Source: Podospora pseudoanserina (Eukaryota > Ascomycota > Sordariomycetes > Sordariales > Podosporaceae). Taken from it: a stretch of DNA of 64,000 nt. The stretch is taken from positions 930,001-994,000 of the forward strand of contig NC_085920.1 in NCBI RefSeq assembly GCF_035222485.1. The letters are read 5' to 3'. Positions 47,477 through 58,621 of this stretch are shown in pieces; positions within the stretch are counted from its first letter, which is position 1; each line of letters starts with the position of its first letter. The notes under the pieces are model-generated. The model was not told where the DNA came from. It saw only the letters and a list, made by a program, of their open reading frames with translations, and ran no database searches. The translations under genes and the position numbers were made by a program.

Positions 47477-49414
47477 TTACACAACAGCTCCGACCTGTTT
47501 TCCCTTGTTGCGGCGAGGGCCCCATGCGTCTCTCAAGAATGCTGCAAAACACTGTTGCTGTACTGCTTCCTGTTGCTCGGGATCATCGATCGTTTCCCAC
47601 GGCCTTTTGATACCCTCACCCGATACCCTGTACTCTATATGAGACTTGGGAATTCCAGCAGCTGCTTGTTGAAGAGCGTCCTCTCCACTGTCTTGCAAGG
47701 ATGGAGATGGCGCACCATCATTCATTGCCTCATTATCCTCCTGTCTGTCAACCGACCCCATGGCATCGTCCTCACGGTCCCAGATCGAATTACCAGACGC
47801 TGTTGTTTCCAATGACGGAAAGTTTACCTGCGTCTCAAACCGTACACTCGAAGATGGGAGTCTCGACGCCGTCATATTGACCGGCCGCGTACTCTGGGTA
47901 TGAAACTGGCGAGACGAGGCAGAGATAAACCTCGATGCCGGGCCAACAACCTCTGTAGAGCGACGATGACCCCCACGAGGATGTATCTCGAATGGCCGGT
48001 CTTCTGCCGTGGAGATCGGATCAGTTGCCAACTCGGCGATGTGGGTTGAAGATCTCGTGGCAGGATTCAGAGGCATTGGCGGGGAATCCGGAAGATAAAT
48101 AGGGCTTGAAGCTTGGTTGTGCTGTGCGTTATGATGCTGTCCAATCCTCGCTGGTGCGGGCGTCGAGAACGCATTCGATCTTTGAATATGCTGCACCTCA
48201 GGTGGCTGAACGCTGGGCTGTAGAGGTGTTGTCTGAGCTTCAATCACAAAGACTTTATCGGGGTAGCGACGGCGGACATCCTTTAGTCGGTCGCTAGAAA
48301 GAACTCCCTTCATATACACTGGTTGTGGAACATGGACGCAATACCACTCCCAAGTGGTCAGGGGCGTTTGGTCCTCCCTGAGCTGTTCGATGTATTCCAG
48401 ATAATCGCCCGAGAAAACACGGATGTAGTCGTCTAGAATGTACTGTGGGACCGTTTTCTTTTTCTGAAGAGGTATCAAAGAGAGAACCCCACGGACAAAG
48501 TCACCCAGACTACCATCGTAGTCTGGATAAGTCTCTTTAAAGATGTTATAGGGGTCTTGGGAAGCAGGTACGTTTGGCGGAGGCTTGTCAGAACTCCCGC
48601 TTGATCTTGGCAGACCACCGCCACGTAGAATCATGCTGGGAACAGCAGCTGGTTGCATGGCCGGCTGTGCACGTATGACCAGTGGACTGGCTGGCTGTGT
48701 ACGAATCGCCATCGGACTGGCTGGTACTGAGGAACTGGGTGGTAACGACGAACCGGCTGGTGGTGGAGGGCTGGCTGGTTTTGGCAGAGAGAGAATCGAT
48801 GGCCGGGTCAGCTGCATGCTAACCTCTGCTGGGTTGAGACTGGCAGCAACATTCTTCATAAGACGCTGTCGCTTTGGCTTGGGTGGCGACACGGTAACAG
48901 ACGGCTCGGGATATGTGGATGGTATGACTTGTGCTGAGGGCGGCGTCGGTCCAGGGGGAATAGGGATCCCGGAGGCCTGTGGTTCACTCGGGTGGGCGTC
49001 CGTATGGAGCGGAGCTTTGGGGCCTTGAATCTCGGCTTCATCTTCAGAAGAGTCAGAACTGTTGCTAGGTAAAGAAAGTTCCACAACTGCTGCTAGCTGA
49101 GGTTCCTTTGTTTGTGGAGGAGCTGGTATAGGTGACGATGGCACGCCGGCAGCAGGTAGACGTCGAGAACTCTGTGAGCTTGCTCTGACATGATCTGATA
49201 GTGGAGGTTCCGCTAAAGGAGATCGTCGTCGAGTTTCTGTATAGCCAGCTTTGATCTTGTCCAAAATTGCCGCTGGAACATGACCCTTATGCCAAGAATC
49301 ACTCTTATTCAATAGCTCTTCCTGGTCTTTGGGAACCTCAACAAGACGGCGGGGTATTTTTGTGGCTTTGCTGCCAAGCAGGCTGGGGGACCACGTCGGA
49401 AAGGGACCGGCCAT
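47477..49414 (-). CDS. Unrecognised Pro/Ser-rich protein with a conserved-looking central block (645 aa)
   Basis: A long uninterrupted frame; the real ATG is at 49414 (MAGPFPTWSPSLLG), since the longer frame begins with TTG. Residues 1-60 contain a compact motif region (LVEVPKDQEELL, then GHVPAAILDKIKAGY). A long disordered Pro/Ser-rich tract follows with an acidic DSSEDEAEI patch and a KPKRQRLMK basic stretch, a possible nuclear signal. Around residues 284-405 is a folded-looking block rich in aromatics (YPDYDGSLGDFVRGVL, QYILDDYIRVFSGDYLEYIE, TWEWYCVHV). The C terminus contains a second ordered piece (EAVQQQCFAAFLRDAWGP). I do not recognise the family with confidence. A telomere or chromatin-associated fungal protein is a guess from the layout only. 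Divergent from FAB1. Confidence 0.8.
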   Translation of the reverse strand: MAGPFPTWSPSLLGSKATKIPRRLVEVPKDQEELLNKSDSWHKGHVPAAILDKIKAGYTETRRRSPLAEPPLSDHVRASSQSSRRLPAAGVPSSPIPAPPQTKEPQLAAVVELSLPSNSSDSSEDEAEIQGPKAPLHTDAHPSEPQASGIPIPPGPTPPSAQVIPSTYPEPSVTVSPPKPKRQRLMKNVAASLNPAEVSMQLTRPSILSLPKPASPPPPAGSSLPPSSSVPASPMAIRTQPASPLVIRAQPAMQPAAVPSMILRGGGLPRSSGSSDKPPPNVPASQDPYNIFKETYPDYDGSLGDFVRGVLSLIPLQKKKTVPQYILDDYIRVFSGDYLEYIEQLREDQTPLTTWEWYCVHVPQPVYMKGVLSSDRLKDVRRRYPDKVFVIEAQTTPLQPSVQPPEVQHIQRSNAFSTPAPARIGQHHNAQHNQASSPIYLPDSPPMPLNPATRSSTHIAELATDPISTAEDRPFEIHPRGGHRRSTEVVGPASRFISASSRQFHTQSTRPVNMTASRLPSSSVRFETQVNFPSLETTASGNSIWDREDDAMGSVDRQEDNEAMNDGAPSPSLQDSGEDALQQAAAGIPKSHIEYRVSGEGIKRPWETIDDPEQQEAVQQQCFAAFLRDAWGPRRNKGKQVGAVV

Positions 49415-50276
49415 TGTCCTAAGGGTGCGTAGAGCTGAGGTTGTCAAGAAGTTTCGATAATCATGATCAGAAATTGTGAAACTGTGTACATCCAATAGCA
49501 GAACGATGTTGTGTGGTAGTGTTGCAGTAACAATAAGCTTGACAGTTGAACGCGCTAAAGAAAGAAACGCGTCTCAACAATCATCTTCATATTGCCGGCC
49601 GTTTGGTTGACACCAACTCACATGAGCTGCCCCACATTCAGCTCCCCCACTTCAGCTAGACCCCTCATCCCAAGAAGAATGCAATATTGCCTGTTCAGCC
49701 AGAGACAACCACCGATTGTTAACATCTACAGGCGGGATACACGCTATAATATGTTAAGACCCCCAACAGCGTTACAACCAATATTTTGTCCAGTGACCTG
49801 TCCAGTGACGACATGCCCCTCAAGGGTCCTGCAGCAGCCTGACACGGCAACGATCATCCCGCTTCCAGGCTGCATCTCGACCGAACCTCAATCCAACCTC
49901 AGCATTGACTGCACTGTGATCTCGTAGTTGTGGTCTGGTCTCGTCAGAGTTTCTTGATTTGATGATGGCATCCAGATGGTTTGATCTCTGGTAGTCGACA
50001 ACCATCGTTCGTTCCTGCTGTCTGGTTTGTTAGTGCAGGTAACGTCGCCCAACGTCATCTGCATTCGCTTCGGCAAGGGTCTCGAATCAACACAGCCCAC
50101 CTTCCATCATTTCCACCTCTAACCACCACTAAAAGCTGTTACGATTCAGAGCAATCCTCTTTATTTTGTTCCTATAGCAAACGCCATTGTATCGGGCTTT
50201 TCGAAGCATGCGATTTGTCTCGGGTCGGCCCAACCGTCCAGTTGTATCACCCTGACCAAAGCCCCTTATCAGTGTG
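49415..50276. promoter_or_regulatory. Divergent promoter, unknown protein / FAB1
   Basis: 862 bp between divergent start codons with no supportable gene. A short tandem repeat (TGTCCAGTGAC twice) occurs at about 49788-49810. The GTG at 50274 directly before the FAB1 ATG is not used. Confidence 0.55.
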
Positions 50277-53200
50277 ATGGCCAGCCAGAATGGTCTTCGA
50301 CCCCCCTCTCTAGCTCCGCCCGGCCCTACGTCTCCAACCGCCACCCGAAGTCGCCGCGGCTCTCTGGTTTCTCCTACTTTTTCTACGTATGCCGAAAGAG
50401 AACAGCTCTCACTCGCCCTCGACAAGATCCATACCTCAGCCAGTCAGTCGGATGTCCTCACCACATTCAATGATTTCGCACCTCCCCCAAGTAGCCTTCC
50501 GGCTTCGGACAAGCAAGGAACTGCTGGCGAGATTGTACAGCAAGGGTTGAGCGGCTTATACAGCAGGATAAAGGAGGCTGTCAGTGGCGTGGGCAAGAAT
50601 TCTGCTCAGGAGGTGGACGATGCCGACAGCCATGATGGGGCTTCCAGGAGAAGCTTGAACCTTATGCCGAGGGGGGACGGTGGCGTAACAAATGCAACCT
50701 TCAACTCTGCCGTCTCCTCTGATGCTGCGGTATCTGGCTTGTCTTCTTCAGGCTTGGCTACAGCAACAGCCGACTCTTCGTCACCGGCTGTACAATCATC
50801 CAAGGCCTCCTCCATAACGACGGCATCAACTTCAAAACACTTGCCTCCGGGTGCCCAGAACCTTCCAAAAATCTCCGTGGCTGCCACATCCACAAATACC
50901 CCTGCCATTCCGGTGGTATCAACGGGTTTCGCCGAAAGTGATACTGTCCGTGGTACAACGACCCGTGAAGAGTTGCCCAGTCGTGGATCAGGACGGGGCA
51001 GTATAAGTAGGCTAAGCGAAGTGGGAAACAGCACGCTCCTGACTGGGAATGGAAGTTTGGACAGCGTGGCGACCACTGACAGAATCATGGTTCAGGGGCG
51101 AACGAGGAGAGAAGATGCTCCGAGTCTTGATGGCAGCGCAGATGCTCCCCGTAGCCCGATACAAACGACGGCGGAGGCTCGTTCGTCATCCCTTAGCAGG
51201 GCCACCCCACCTGACGCGATGAGACGGCCAGCAGTGATTGACCGGATCACCTTTACAAAGGGCAGTAGCCATTCAAGGTCATCTTCCATGGAGCCCGGGA
51301 CTGCTGAAGCTAGCCCTATCAGCACCTCAGCTCACAGCACGGTGTACCACGATTCCTTTAGACATAACGAGAGACCCCAGAGACTTCAGTCGGGTGTCAT
51401 GAGGATACCCGGGACGACTGCCAACGAGGGTGCCCCTGAAATGGTTAATGCGAGGTTGGAGCGAATGCGAAAGCAGGTCCTAAGTAAGGAGTTTTGGATG
51501 GCCGACGAGACTTGCAAAGAGTGCTTTTTGTGTGGGACTCCTTTCACTGCCTTCCGAAGAAAACACCATTGTCGGACATGCGGGTGCATTTTTGATTCCA
51601 AGTGCACGTCCAACATCTCTGGAGCAAAGTTCGGCGTCCAGGGCTCTCTGAGAGTTTGCAAGACGTGTCTCAATGTTATCAATCGTCGGTACGACAGTGG
51701 TTCAGATGATTCAGCAGACGAATCCTATCTCCCAGCTATCTTTCGAGCCAACCAGCCAAAGTCCGTGCCCACAGCTCTCAAACAAAAAGAAGGCGACGAG
51801 GCAAGCATCATGGAAAGAACCGAGCAGGCCGACCACACCCGAAGTGCGACCACACCCATGATGGCAATTCCAGCAACCAGACGTGTCGGGGACAGCAATA
51901 GGAATTCTGCCATTTTAGAAATCGATATGCCTCAGCTGAGTCGGCCAAGCTCATCGCGGTCGCTCAAGTCATTGTCAACTAGTCGTCCACAATCATCGGG
52001 CCATCGCAGGCACCACTCCAAGCACAATTTCTTGACTAGGCTCAAGGGGGCTCCTGATGAGAGAGCGCCGTTTCGCAAACCAGCCGGGGATGACCCGGGA
52101 ACCAAGTCAAACGCCAATGCCTTTCATGCCGACAACATTATCGACCCGGAGCTGGCCGACTACATGTCTGATGAGTCGAGTGAAGACGAGCAACAAATGG
52201 GCAGCATTTTTGCCACCATGAACAGCAGCGACTTCCAACCCGCCAGCCTTGACCCCGATCGATCAAGTTTCGGCACTTATCTGGGAGCAGGCAGGAAACA
52301 CCGGTTCCGTCATGGCGAGAAGAGTACCAGCGGCCTCAGCTATACCAGCCGCGGTTTTGATGAGGCTGTCGGCGGTGCTGGTGGTAGCAGCGGAGGTGGT
52401 TTGCAGAATTTATCGATCCATGCACGACCACCCCGAAGGAGGAATATGAGCATCGCAAGCATCAGCGCCCATCATTTGCGATCACCACGACCTAAGTCAG
52501 CCATCATCAAAGGCAACTCTGCCTCGACCGACGCCCTGTCTATCTTTGAGAGCGGCGTTGAAAATTCAGGGTCAAAGCGGAATGATGCAACACGCGAGGG
52601 CAAGCTTCCCGAGGAGGGTCTCAACCCGGCGAGCCTGCAGCATGTAAAGAAGCTCTTCCGGCAAATGCTGGATGATGCCGAGATTCCCAACCCGAGCAGC
52701 TGGGAGCGGGCTCTTATCCCTATTCTCGACAAATGTGCCGATGATGTCGACCCCGATATCCGCAACGGGGACGACATGGATATTCGGCATTGGGTCAAGC
52801 TCAAGAAGATCCCAGGGGGCAGGCCAAGTGACACAGCCTACGTTCACGGAGTTGTCTTTACCAAGAATCTTGCACTCAAGAGCATGCCCCGCAGGATCCG
52901 CAATCCCCGGGTCGTTGTCATCACCTTCCCACTCGAGTATCAGCGCCATCCAGAGCAGCACTTTATGAGTTTGCAGCCCGTTATTGAGCAAGAAAAGGAG
53001 TATCTGAGAATGGTCGTGAACCGGATTCTCAACCTTGAACCGCATGTGCTGCTGGTGGAAAAGAGTGTTGCCGGAGTGGCTTTACAGTACCTGTCGGAAG
53101 CCAACGTCGCTGTTGCTTACAACGTCAAACCAACCGTTATTGAAGCTGTCTCGAGAATCGTCAACATGCCCGTTATTTCATCCATGGACATGCTTAGTCT

Positions 53201-56200
53201 TGGCGCTCGGGTGGGCACCTGCGAGAGTTTTGAGGTCAAGACATATGTCAATCATGGGATAAAGGGCAAGAAGAAGACGTACATCTTTCTTTCGGGGTGT
53301 CCCAAGGACCGCGGCTGTACCATTGCCCTGCGTGGGGCTTCCACTCCGATACTGTCACGCATGAAGCGCATCACCGAGTTCATGGTCTATGTGGTCTACA
53401 ACCTAAAGCTGGAATCATGCTTGATGCGCGACGAGTTTGTCCAGATCCCAACTGAGATAGAGTCTGTCTTGACTTCCACTCTCACGTCACGGCAACCCAC
53501 CGACGACAGTCTTCTGATCTCTCCTGGGTGTGTCCCCGATCCCACCAGCCAGCGCCCTGCTATTTTGATTACATCACAAAGCACCGAGGGAGAGAAACTG
53601 GTGGAACAGTCTCGGGTCAATGAGGACTCTCCTGCCGAGCAGGAGCTGGCTGCAAACACAACCAGCACCGGGCCAGAGACTCAGCCGTCGGCGGATGCCA
53701 CTCAAAAACTCATATCATTACACGAGTCTCACTCGCATGTCCAAGTGCCAGAGGATGTACCAATGCCGACCTTTTACAGTGATATGGTGGCAAAGTACGA
53801 AACTCGAATCCTTTCAGCGTCGCCATTTGTCAAGTTTACACAGCCCTACCTTCTCATGAAGGCGCGCGAGCAAGAAAGGCGGTTGGTCTACCTGCGCCGT
53901 CTTCGCGACCAAAACATTGTCGAAGATCCCGAAGAGAGCGAGAAGCCCCGACCACTACGGTTCCAGCTCATCAAGCCAGAGATGGTGCACGAGATTGGCC
54001 AAAAAGCCCCTCGAAAAGTAATGGAGGTCCTGCATGCAGTCCATGATGTCGAGTATGACAAGGCTCTGCACAACTACCAGACGCAATCCAGACAATGGGA
54101 AACATATATCCAGGACAGTCTCGATCTCTTCGATCCCTATTCTCATCAGAACATCGTAGTGCTCTATTCGGTCACTTGCACAGAAACCAAGATACCGTGC
54201 GTGGAGCCTGGCCTCGTCGCCATCGAGTTCTATAATGAGCATCCTGATGCCAACGGCAACATGGATCAAGATTGCACCCTGGGCCAGTACATCGAGGACA
54301 TTTGCGAAGGCTCTGATATGGTGTGTCACGCCAACGGCTGTGATAGAAAGATGCTTGATCATCACCGCACCTATGTCCATGACAACGCTCGTATCACCAT
54401 CATTCTTGAGAACTCGCCGGCTTGGCCCGAAAACTTTCCGGAGAAACCCCAAGAGTCCGAGGGCGACAAGGATGGGACCGGCATATGCATGTGGAATTAC
54501 TGCAAAGAGTGCAACAAGCATTTCGGTCTCATGCCCATGTCTGTCAGCACCTGGAAGTATTCTTTTGGCAAATACCTGGAGCTCTCGTTCTGGAGCAGAT
54601 GCGTCCGCTCGAGCCTGCAGAATGAGTGCCCCCATGACCACCAAAAGGACCACGTTCGGTTCTTCTACTACCTGTATCGCGACATTGCTGTGAGAATTCA
54701 CTACGACCCCATCGATCTGTTCGAGATCATTGTGCCACGGCCAAGGATCACATGGAAGGTGGATCACGATTTGCGGCTCAAGAATGATATCTTCACCAAG
54801 GCCGAGGAGCGTTGGGTTCGGTTCATGACTTCGGTCCGGGCTCGACTCAAGAGCATTCGAATTGACAGTGTGCTTCCAGAGAAAGCGGAAGCCTGCACAG
54901 CAGAGATCGAGAGGCTGACCAAGAAGGCCCACGAAGATCAGGCAGAATTGGTCCGGAGTCTCCAGGAGACATACATGAGCTCCAAGTACTACGAAGTCAT
55001 TCCCTTCAACATTGTTATCCGCGGAATGCTGGAGAAGGTGACGGATTGGGATGCAGCTTTCACCAAATTCGAAGCCGACTTCCTTTCCGACAAGGATGTC
55101 CGACAACTGACCATCATTCAACTCAAGAAGATGTTCACAGACAATGAGTCAAAAGAGTCCCTTCCGAGTACTGACGGCACCACGTCTGTTGGCTCGGAAT
55201 CCGAGGAAAAATCTACTCCCACTGCGTCCCAGCCCAGTAGTTCGGAGTTTGAAGAAAAGCCCACACAGAATACCGAGGGTGAGAGCCGGCCACCGGAAAC
55301 CCCTGTATCGCCGACCTCGAGGCCAGTCGAAACTGCAACGGAAGAAGCAGCTGCCAGCCAAGCTGATGAGCTTCTCGAGAGGGTCGAGCCTTTGGACCTC
55401 GCGACGCCTACTTCACCGACGTTGGTGAAGAGTATCCTGACCGGTTCGGAGCTTGCCCCCGATGTCACCAAGCAGTCGCCATCTCCACCAAGTGAGGAGA
55501 TACCAGCAGCAACGCCTGAAGCAAATTCTCTGATGCCGCCTCCGGCAACTCCTGCTGCACCGGCTGCGTCTCCCCAGCCTGCAGAGCCTCAACATATGTC
55601 ATTGACAGAAAAGGTCGAGCAGCTACGTCGCGAACAGCGTGCCGCATCAACTGATGCGACCGGCACAGGCTTTGTTGGTGAAGGTGGTGCAGAATCATCA
55701 CGAGCTACAGGAGACCGTGCTATCTCGAGAAAGACAGGTCAAGCGGTATCGCCTCCAATGGTTCGCGCTTTATCCCAGCCGGTAGGGGCACTTCCCAGGA
55801 CACAGTCTACTATCGGAAAGCTATTGAAGGAGCAAAAGGCGCAGGATGCGGCTTCCGAGGGACAGAAGGCCGTGCCTGAGAAAGCGGAGAAGAAGTTCAC
55901 TGATCGCATTGGACTCGGGGCTCTGAAGAATCGAAAGGCCCCGCCGTCGGCAATTCCGCGTTATGTCCACAAGAGGGAATCCAAGGTGTCGACGCTTGCG
56001 CGCCATTTTGAGCAACTAAGCCGTGAGTTTGAAAAGGAGCGGATGCGGGATCGCAAGCAACGGGCAGCAAAGATGCAGTCTACGAGAGCCTTCCTTCCAC
56101 GTACGTCCACTAAGACTATAGTCGAAGTCTACAAGGACGTGGACCAAGCCGTCAAAGAGCCTGGCCCCGACGAGGAGCAGCACATGGAGAAGCATCACAG

Positions 56201-57808
56201 CAATAGGAAATATGATGACTCTTCTCAGCCAGCTGCTGATACCACGCCGGAAGACTCACAGAACAAGGCGTCTGAACCAAGCTCGCCACTTGCACCATCC
56301 TCTGGGCCACTTACCCAAGAGGAAACCCGAAACGATGCAGATGGCGATGATGCTCAACACGAAGATCATGCGGGATCTGATGATGAGGGTGCAGGCAGCG
56401 ATGCGGATGCTTCCACCATCACGTTCGACGAGTTCATGCCTGACGCTAAAGAGATTGCCAGCTCTCTCGAGCCCGGGGATGAGATCCCCGAAGAGCTCCC
56501 AAGACATCAGAAGAAGAGTCTGATGACCATGTTGACTAATTTCTGGGCTGAACGTTCGGCTAGCAATTGGACACCACTGGAGTATCCCATCAACGCGACA
56601 GATCACATCTTCTTTGATTCGGATGTCATTGTGAGGGAGGATGAGCCCAGCTCGTTGTTGGCTTTTGCTCTCAACTCTGAAGATTACAAGACAAAGCTTG
56701 CCGAGATTCGTCAGCGGTGGGAGATGTCCAACCAGCGAGAAACAGATGAAAGCAGTGACGGCCTTGAAATGAAGCAGCAGCCATCTTCAGGTCTGTCCAA
56801 GGCCGAGCTGGAAAACAGTCTACTGCGGTCTACCGGTACGCATCTCAAGTACCAGTTCGCAGAGGGCTCAGCAAAGATGATGTGCAAGATTTTCTTTGCC
56901 GAACAATTCGACGCCCTCCGTCGCAAAGTCGGTGCTGCTGACCGCTTCGCCGAGTCTCTGTCTCGCTGCCTCAAGTGGGATTCCAAAGGCGGCAAGACAA
57001 AGTCTGTCTTTCTCAAGACGCTCGACGACCGGTTTGTCCTCAAGGGTCTGTCGCCTGTCGAGACGTCTTCGTTCCTCAAGTTTGCCCCGGACTACTTTGA
57101 CCTAATGGCGCATGCCCTCTTCCACGATCTACCTTCTGTCATTGCAAAGATGCTCGGCTTCTTCCAGATCATCATCCGCAACCCCGTCACCAACACGGAA
57201 ATCAAGCTCGACCTGCTCGTCATGGAGAATCTGTTTTATGACCGGTCACCGACAAGAACGTTTGACCTCAAGGGGTCGATGCGCAACCGGAGGATCCAGT
57301 CGACGGGGGAGCAAAACGAGGTGTTGCTAGACGAGAACATGGTGGAGTACATTTATGAATCTCCCCTATTTGCCCGGGAGCATTCAAAGAGGTTGTTGAA
57401 GACGTCGGTTTTTAATGATACGCTGTTTTTGGCGAGGATGGGCGTGATGGATTACAGCCTGATGGTGGCGGTGGATGAGGTGAAGAAGGAGCTGGTGGTG
57501 GGGATTATTGACTGCATCCGGACGTATACGTGGGACAAGCAGCTGGAGAGCTGGATCAAGAATAGGGGTTTTGCGGGCGGGGGGAGGAACAGGCCGACGG
57601 TGACGAGCCCGAAGGAGTATAAGAGTCGGTTTAGGGAGGCTATGGCCAGGTATATCGAACTCCGCATTGAGTTTGGAAAGAGGTGATGCTGACGTGATAA
57701 TGTGATAGGTATATCCTACAAGCTCCCAACTGCTGGCATACGTTTGGGAATCATTTGCCGCCTAATACGCCTGCTACGCCGAGGACGAGGTTTGAGGCGG
57801 ATGTTTGA
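50277..57808 (+). CDS. FAB1: FAB1/PIKfyve, phosphatidylinositol-3-phosphate 5-kinase
   Basis: Makes PI(3,5)P2 on vacuolar and endosomal membranes. Exons are 50277-57649 and 57709-57808, giving 2490 residues. Order: disordered Ser-rich N terminus; FYVE zinc finger at about residues 405-470 with the RKHHCRTCG PI3P-binding motif; a CCT/TCP1-like domain at about residues 860-1025 (VITFPLEYQRHPEQHFMSLQ to GCTIALRGAST); a Cys-rich region typical of Fab1; a long disordered linker; and the C-terminal PIP-kinase domain from about residue 2170 (FDLKGSMRNRR, MGVMDYSLMVAVD, GIIDCIRTYTWDK). The last intron (57650-57708, 59 nt, branch CTGAC) restores the family C terminus ARYILQAPNCWHTFG; reading through gives the wrong end YIELRIEFGKR. 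Both splice junctions carry AGGTATATC. Confidence 0.97.
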
Positions 57809-58621
57809 GGGGTTTCATTTGCTTTGTTTTGTTTTGTTTTTGTTTTGTTGTGCTATAATGGGAGGATTATTAGTGGTGAGATATCTGGTGGGAGTTGTCT
57901 TGTTGTTTTGGCACACACGAAGTGGAATCATAGCATGGAATTATTTGGAATTTTTTTTTTTGGCTGCATAGCACGGGCGGTGGTGGCAGCAGCGGGTAAA
58001 CGATTTTTTTTGATGGTCATATATATATAGGTACTGCATTCTGTCCCTTTTTTTTTTTTTTTGGTTTGTTTGGCAGTTGGGGAGGGTGCGTGGGGGTTTA
58101 TGTCATGCATAGCGAGCGGGTGGTTGTGGTAGTCAGGGAGTAAATTGAAGAGAATACATGTACACTCAGGCAATGCTTTCTATATGTCAAGGTGAACCAG
58201 CGGGAGGAAATGAGAGGTTTACACTTATTCCACTACTCAATAATCTTTTTACCTTTTAAATCGATGTGTAAACACCAACAACACTGAACAAGTCTGTACA
58301 ATTATCATTGCATTTTGTTAGCTCTTGATATAGCCATTTTCCTCCTTTTTTTTTTTGGCCTCTCCTGAAACCAACCTCGAAGCCAGCCAGCCAGCCCTCT
58401 TTCATCGCTTGCTTCTCCTCCCCTTTAGGTAACTCCTGCTATTAACCCCCCCCCTCCTCTCCTTTGCAGCTCAAACACTACACAACAAAGTCATCAAGAA
58501 ATAGTCCGTTTTGTGCCTCCCCTCTTCCATTAACACGGACTAATCTCACGAAACCTCGAATCGACAATCCACTTTTTTCTGGAATATCCCCCCCCAACCT
58601 GTTTTGATCCCCCTTCCCCCC
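57809..58621. other. Convergent 3' region of FAB1 and KAP120
   Basis: 813 bp with several long T runs (about 57951-57961, 58049-58062 and 58346-58355) and C runs near 58446-58453, no gene seen. Likely the two 3' UTRs. Confidence 0.6.

Noticed and set aside
49415-49495. N-terminal extension of the 645-aa protein to 49495
   Set aside because: The longer frame starts with TTG; the first ATG in phase is at 49414.
53955-55121. 388-codon open frame antisense to FAB1
   Set aside because: Antisense shadow of a conserved exon; no domain or splice support.
57650-57686. FAB1 stop at 57684-57686
   Set aside because: This is intron read-through. Splicing 57649 to 57709 restores the family C terminus.
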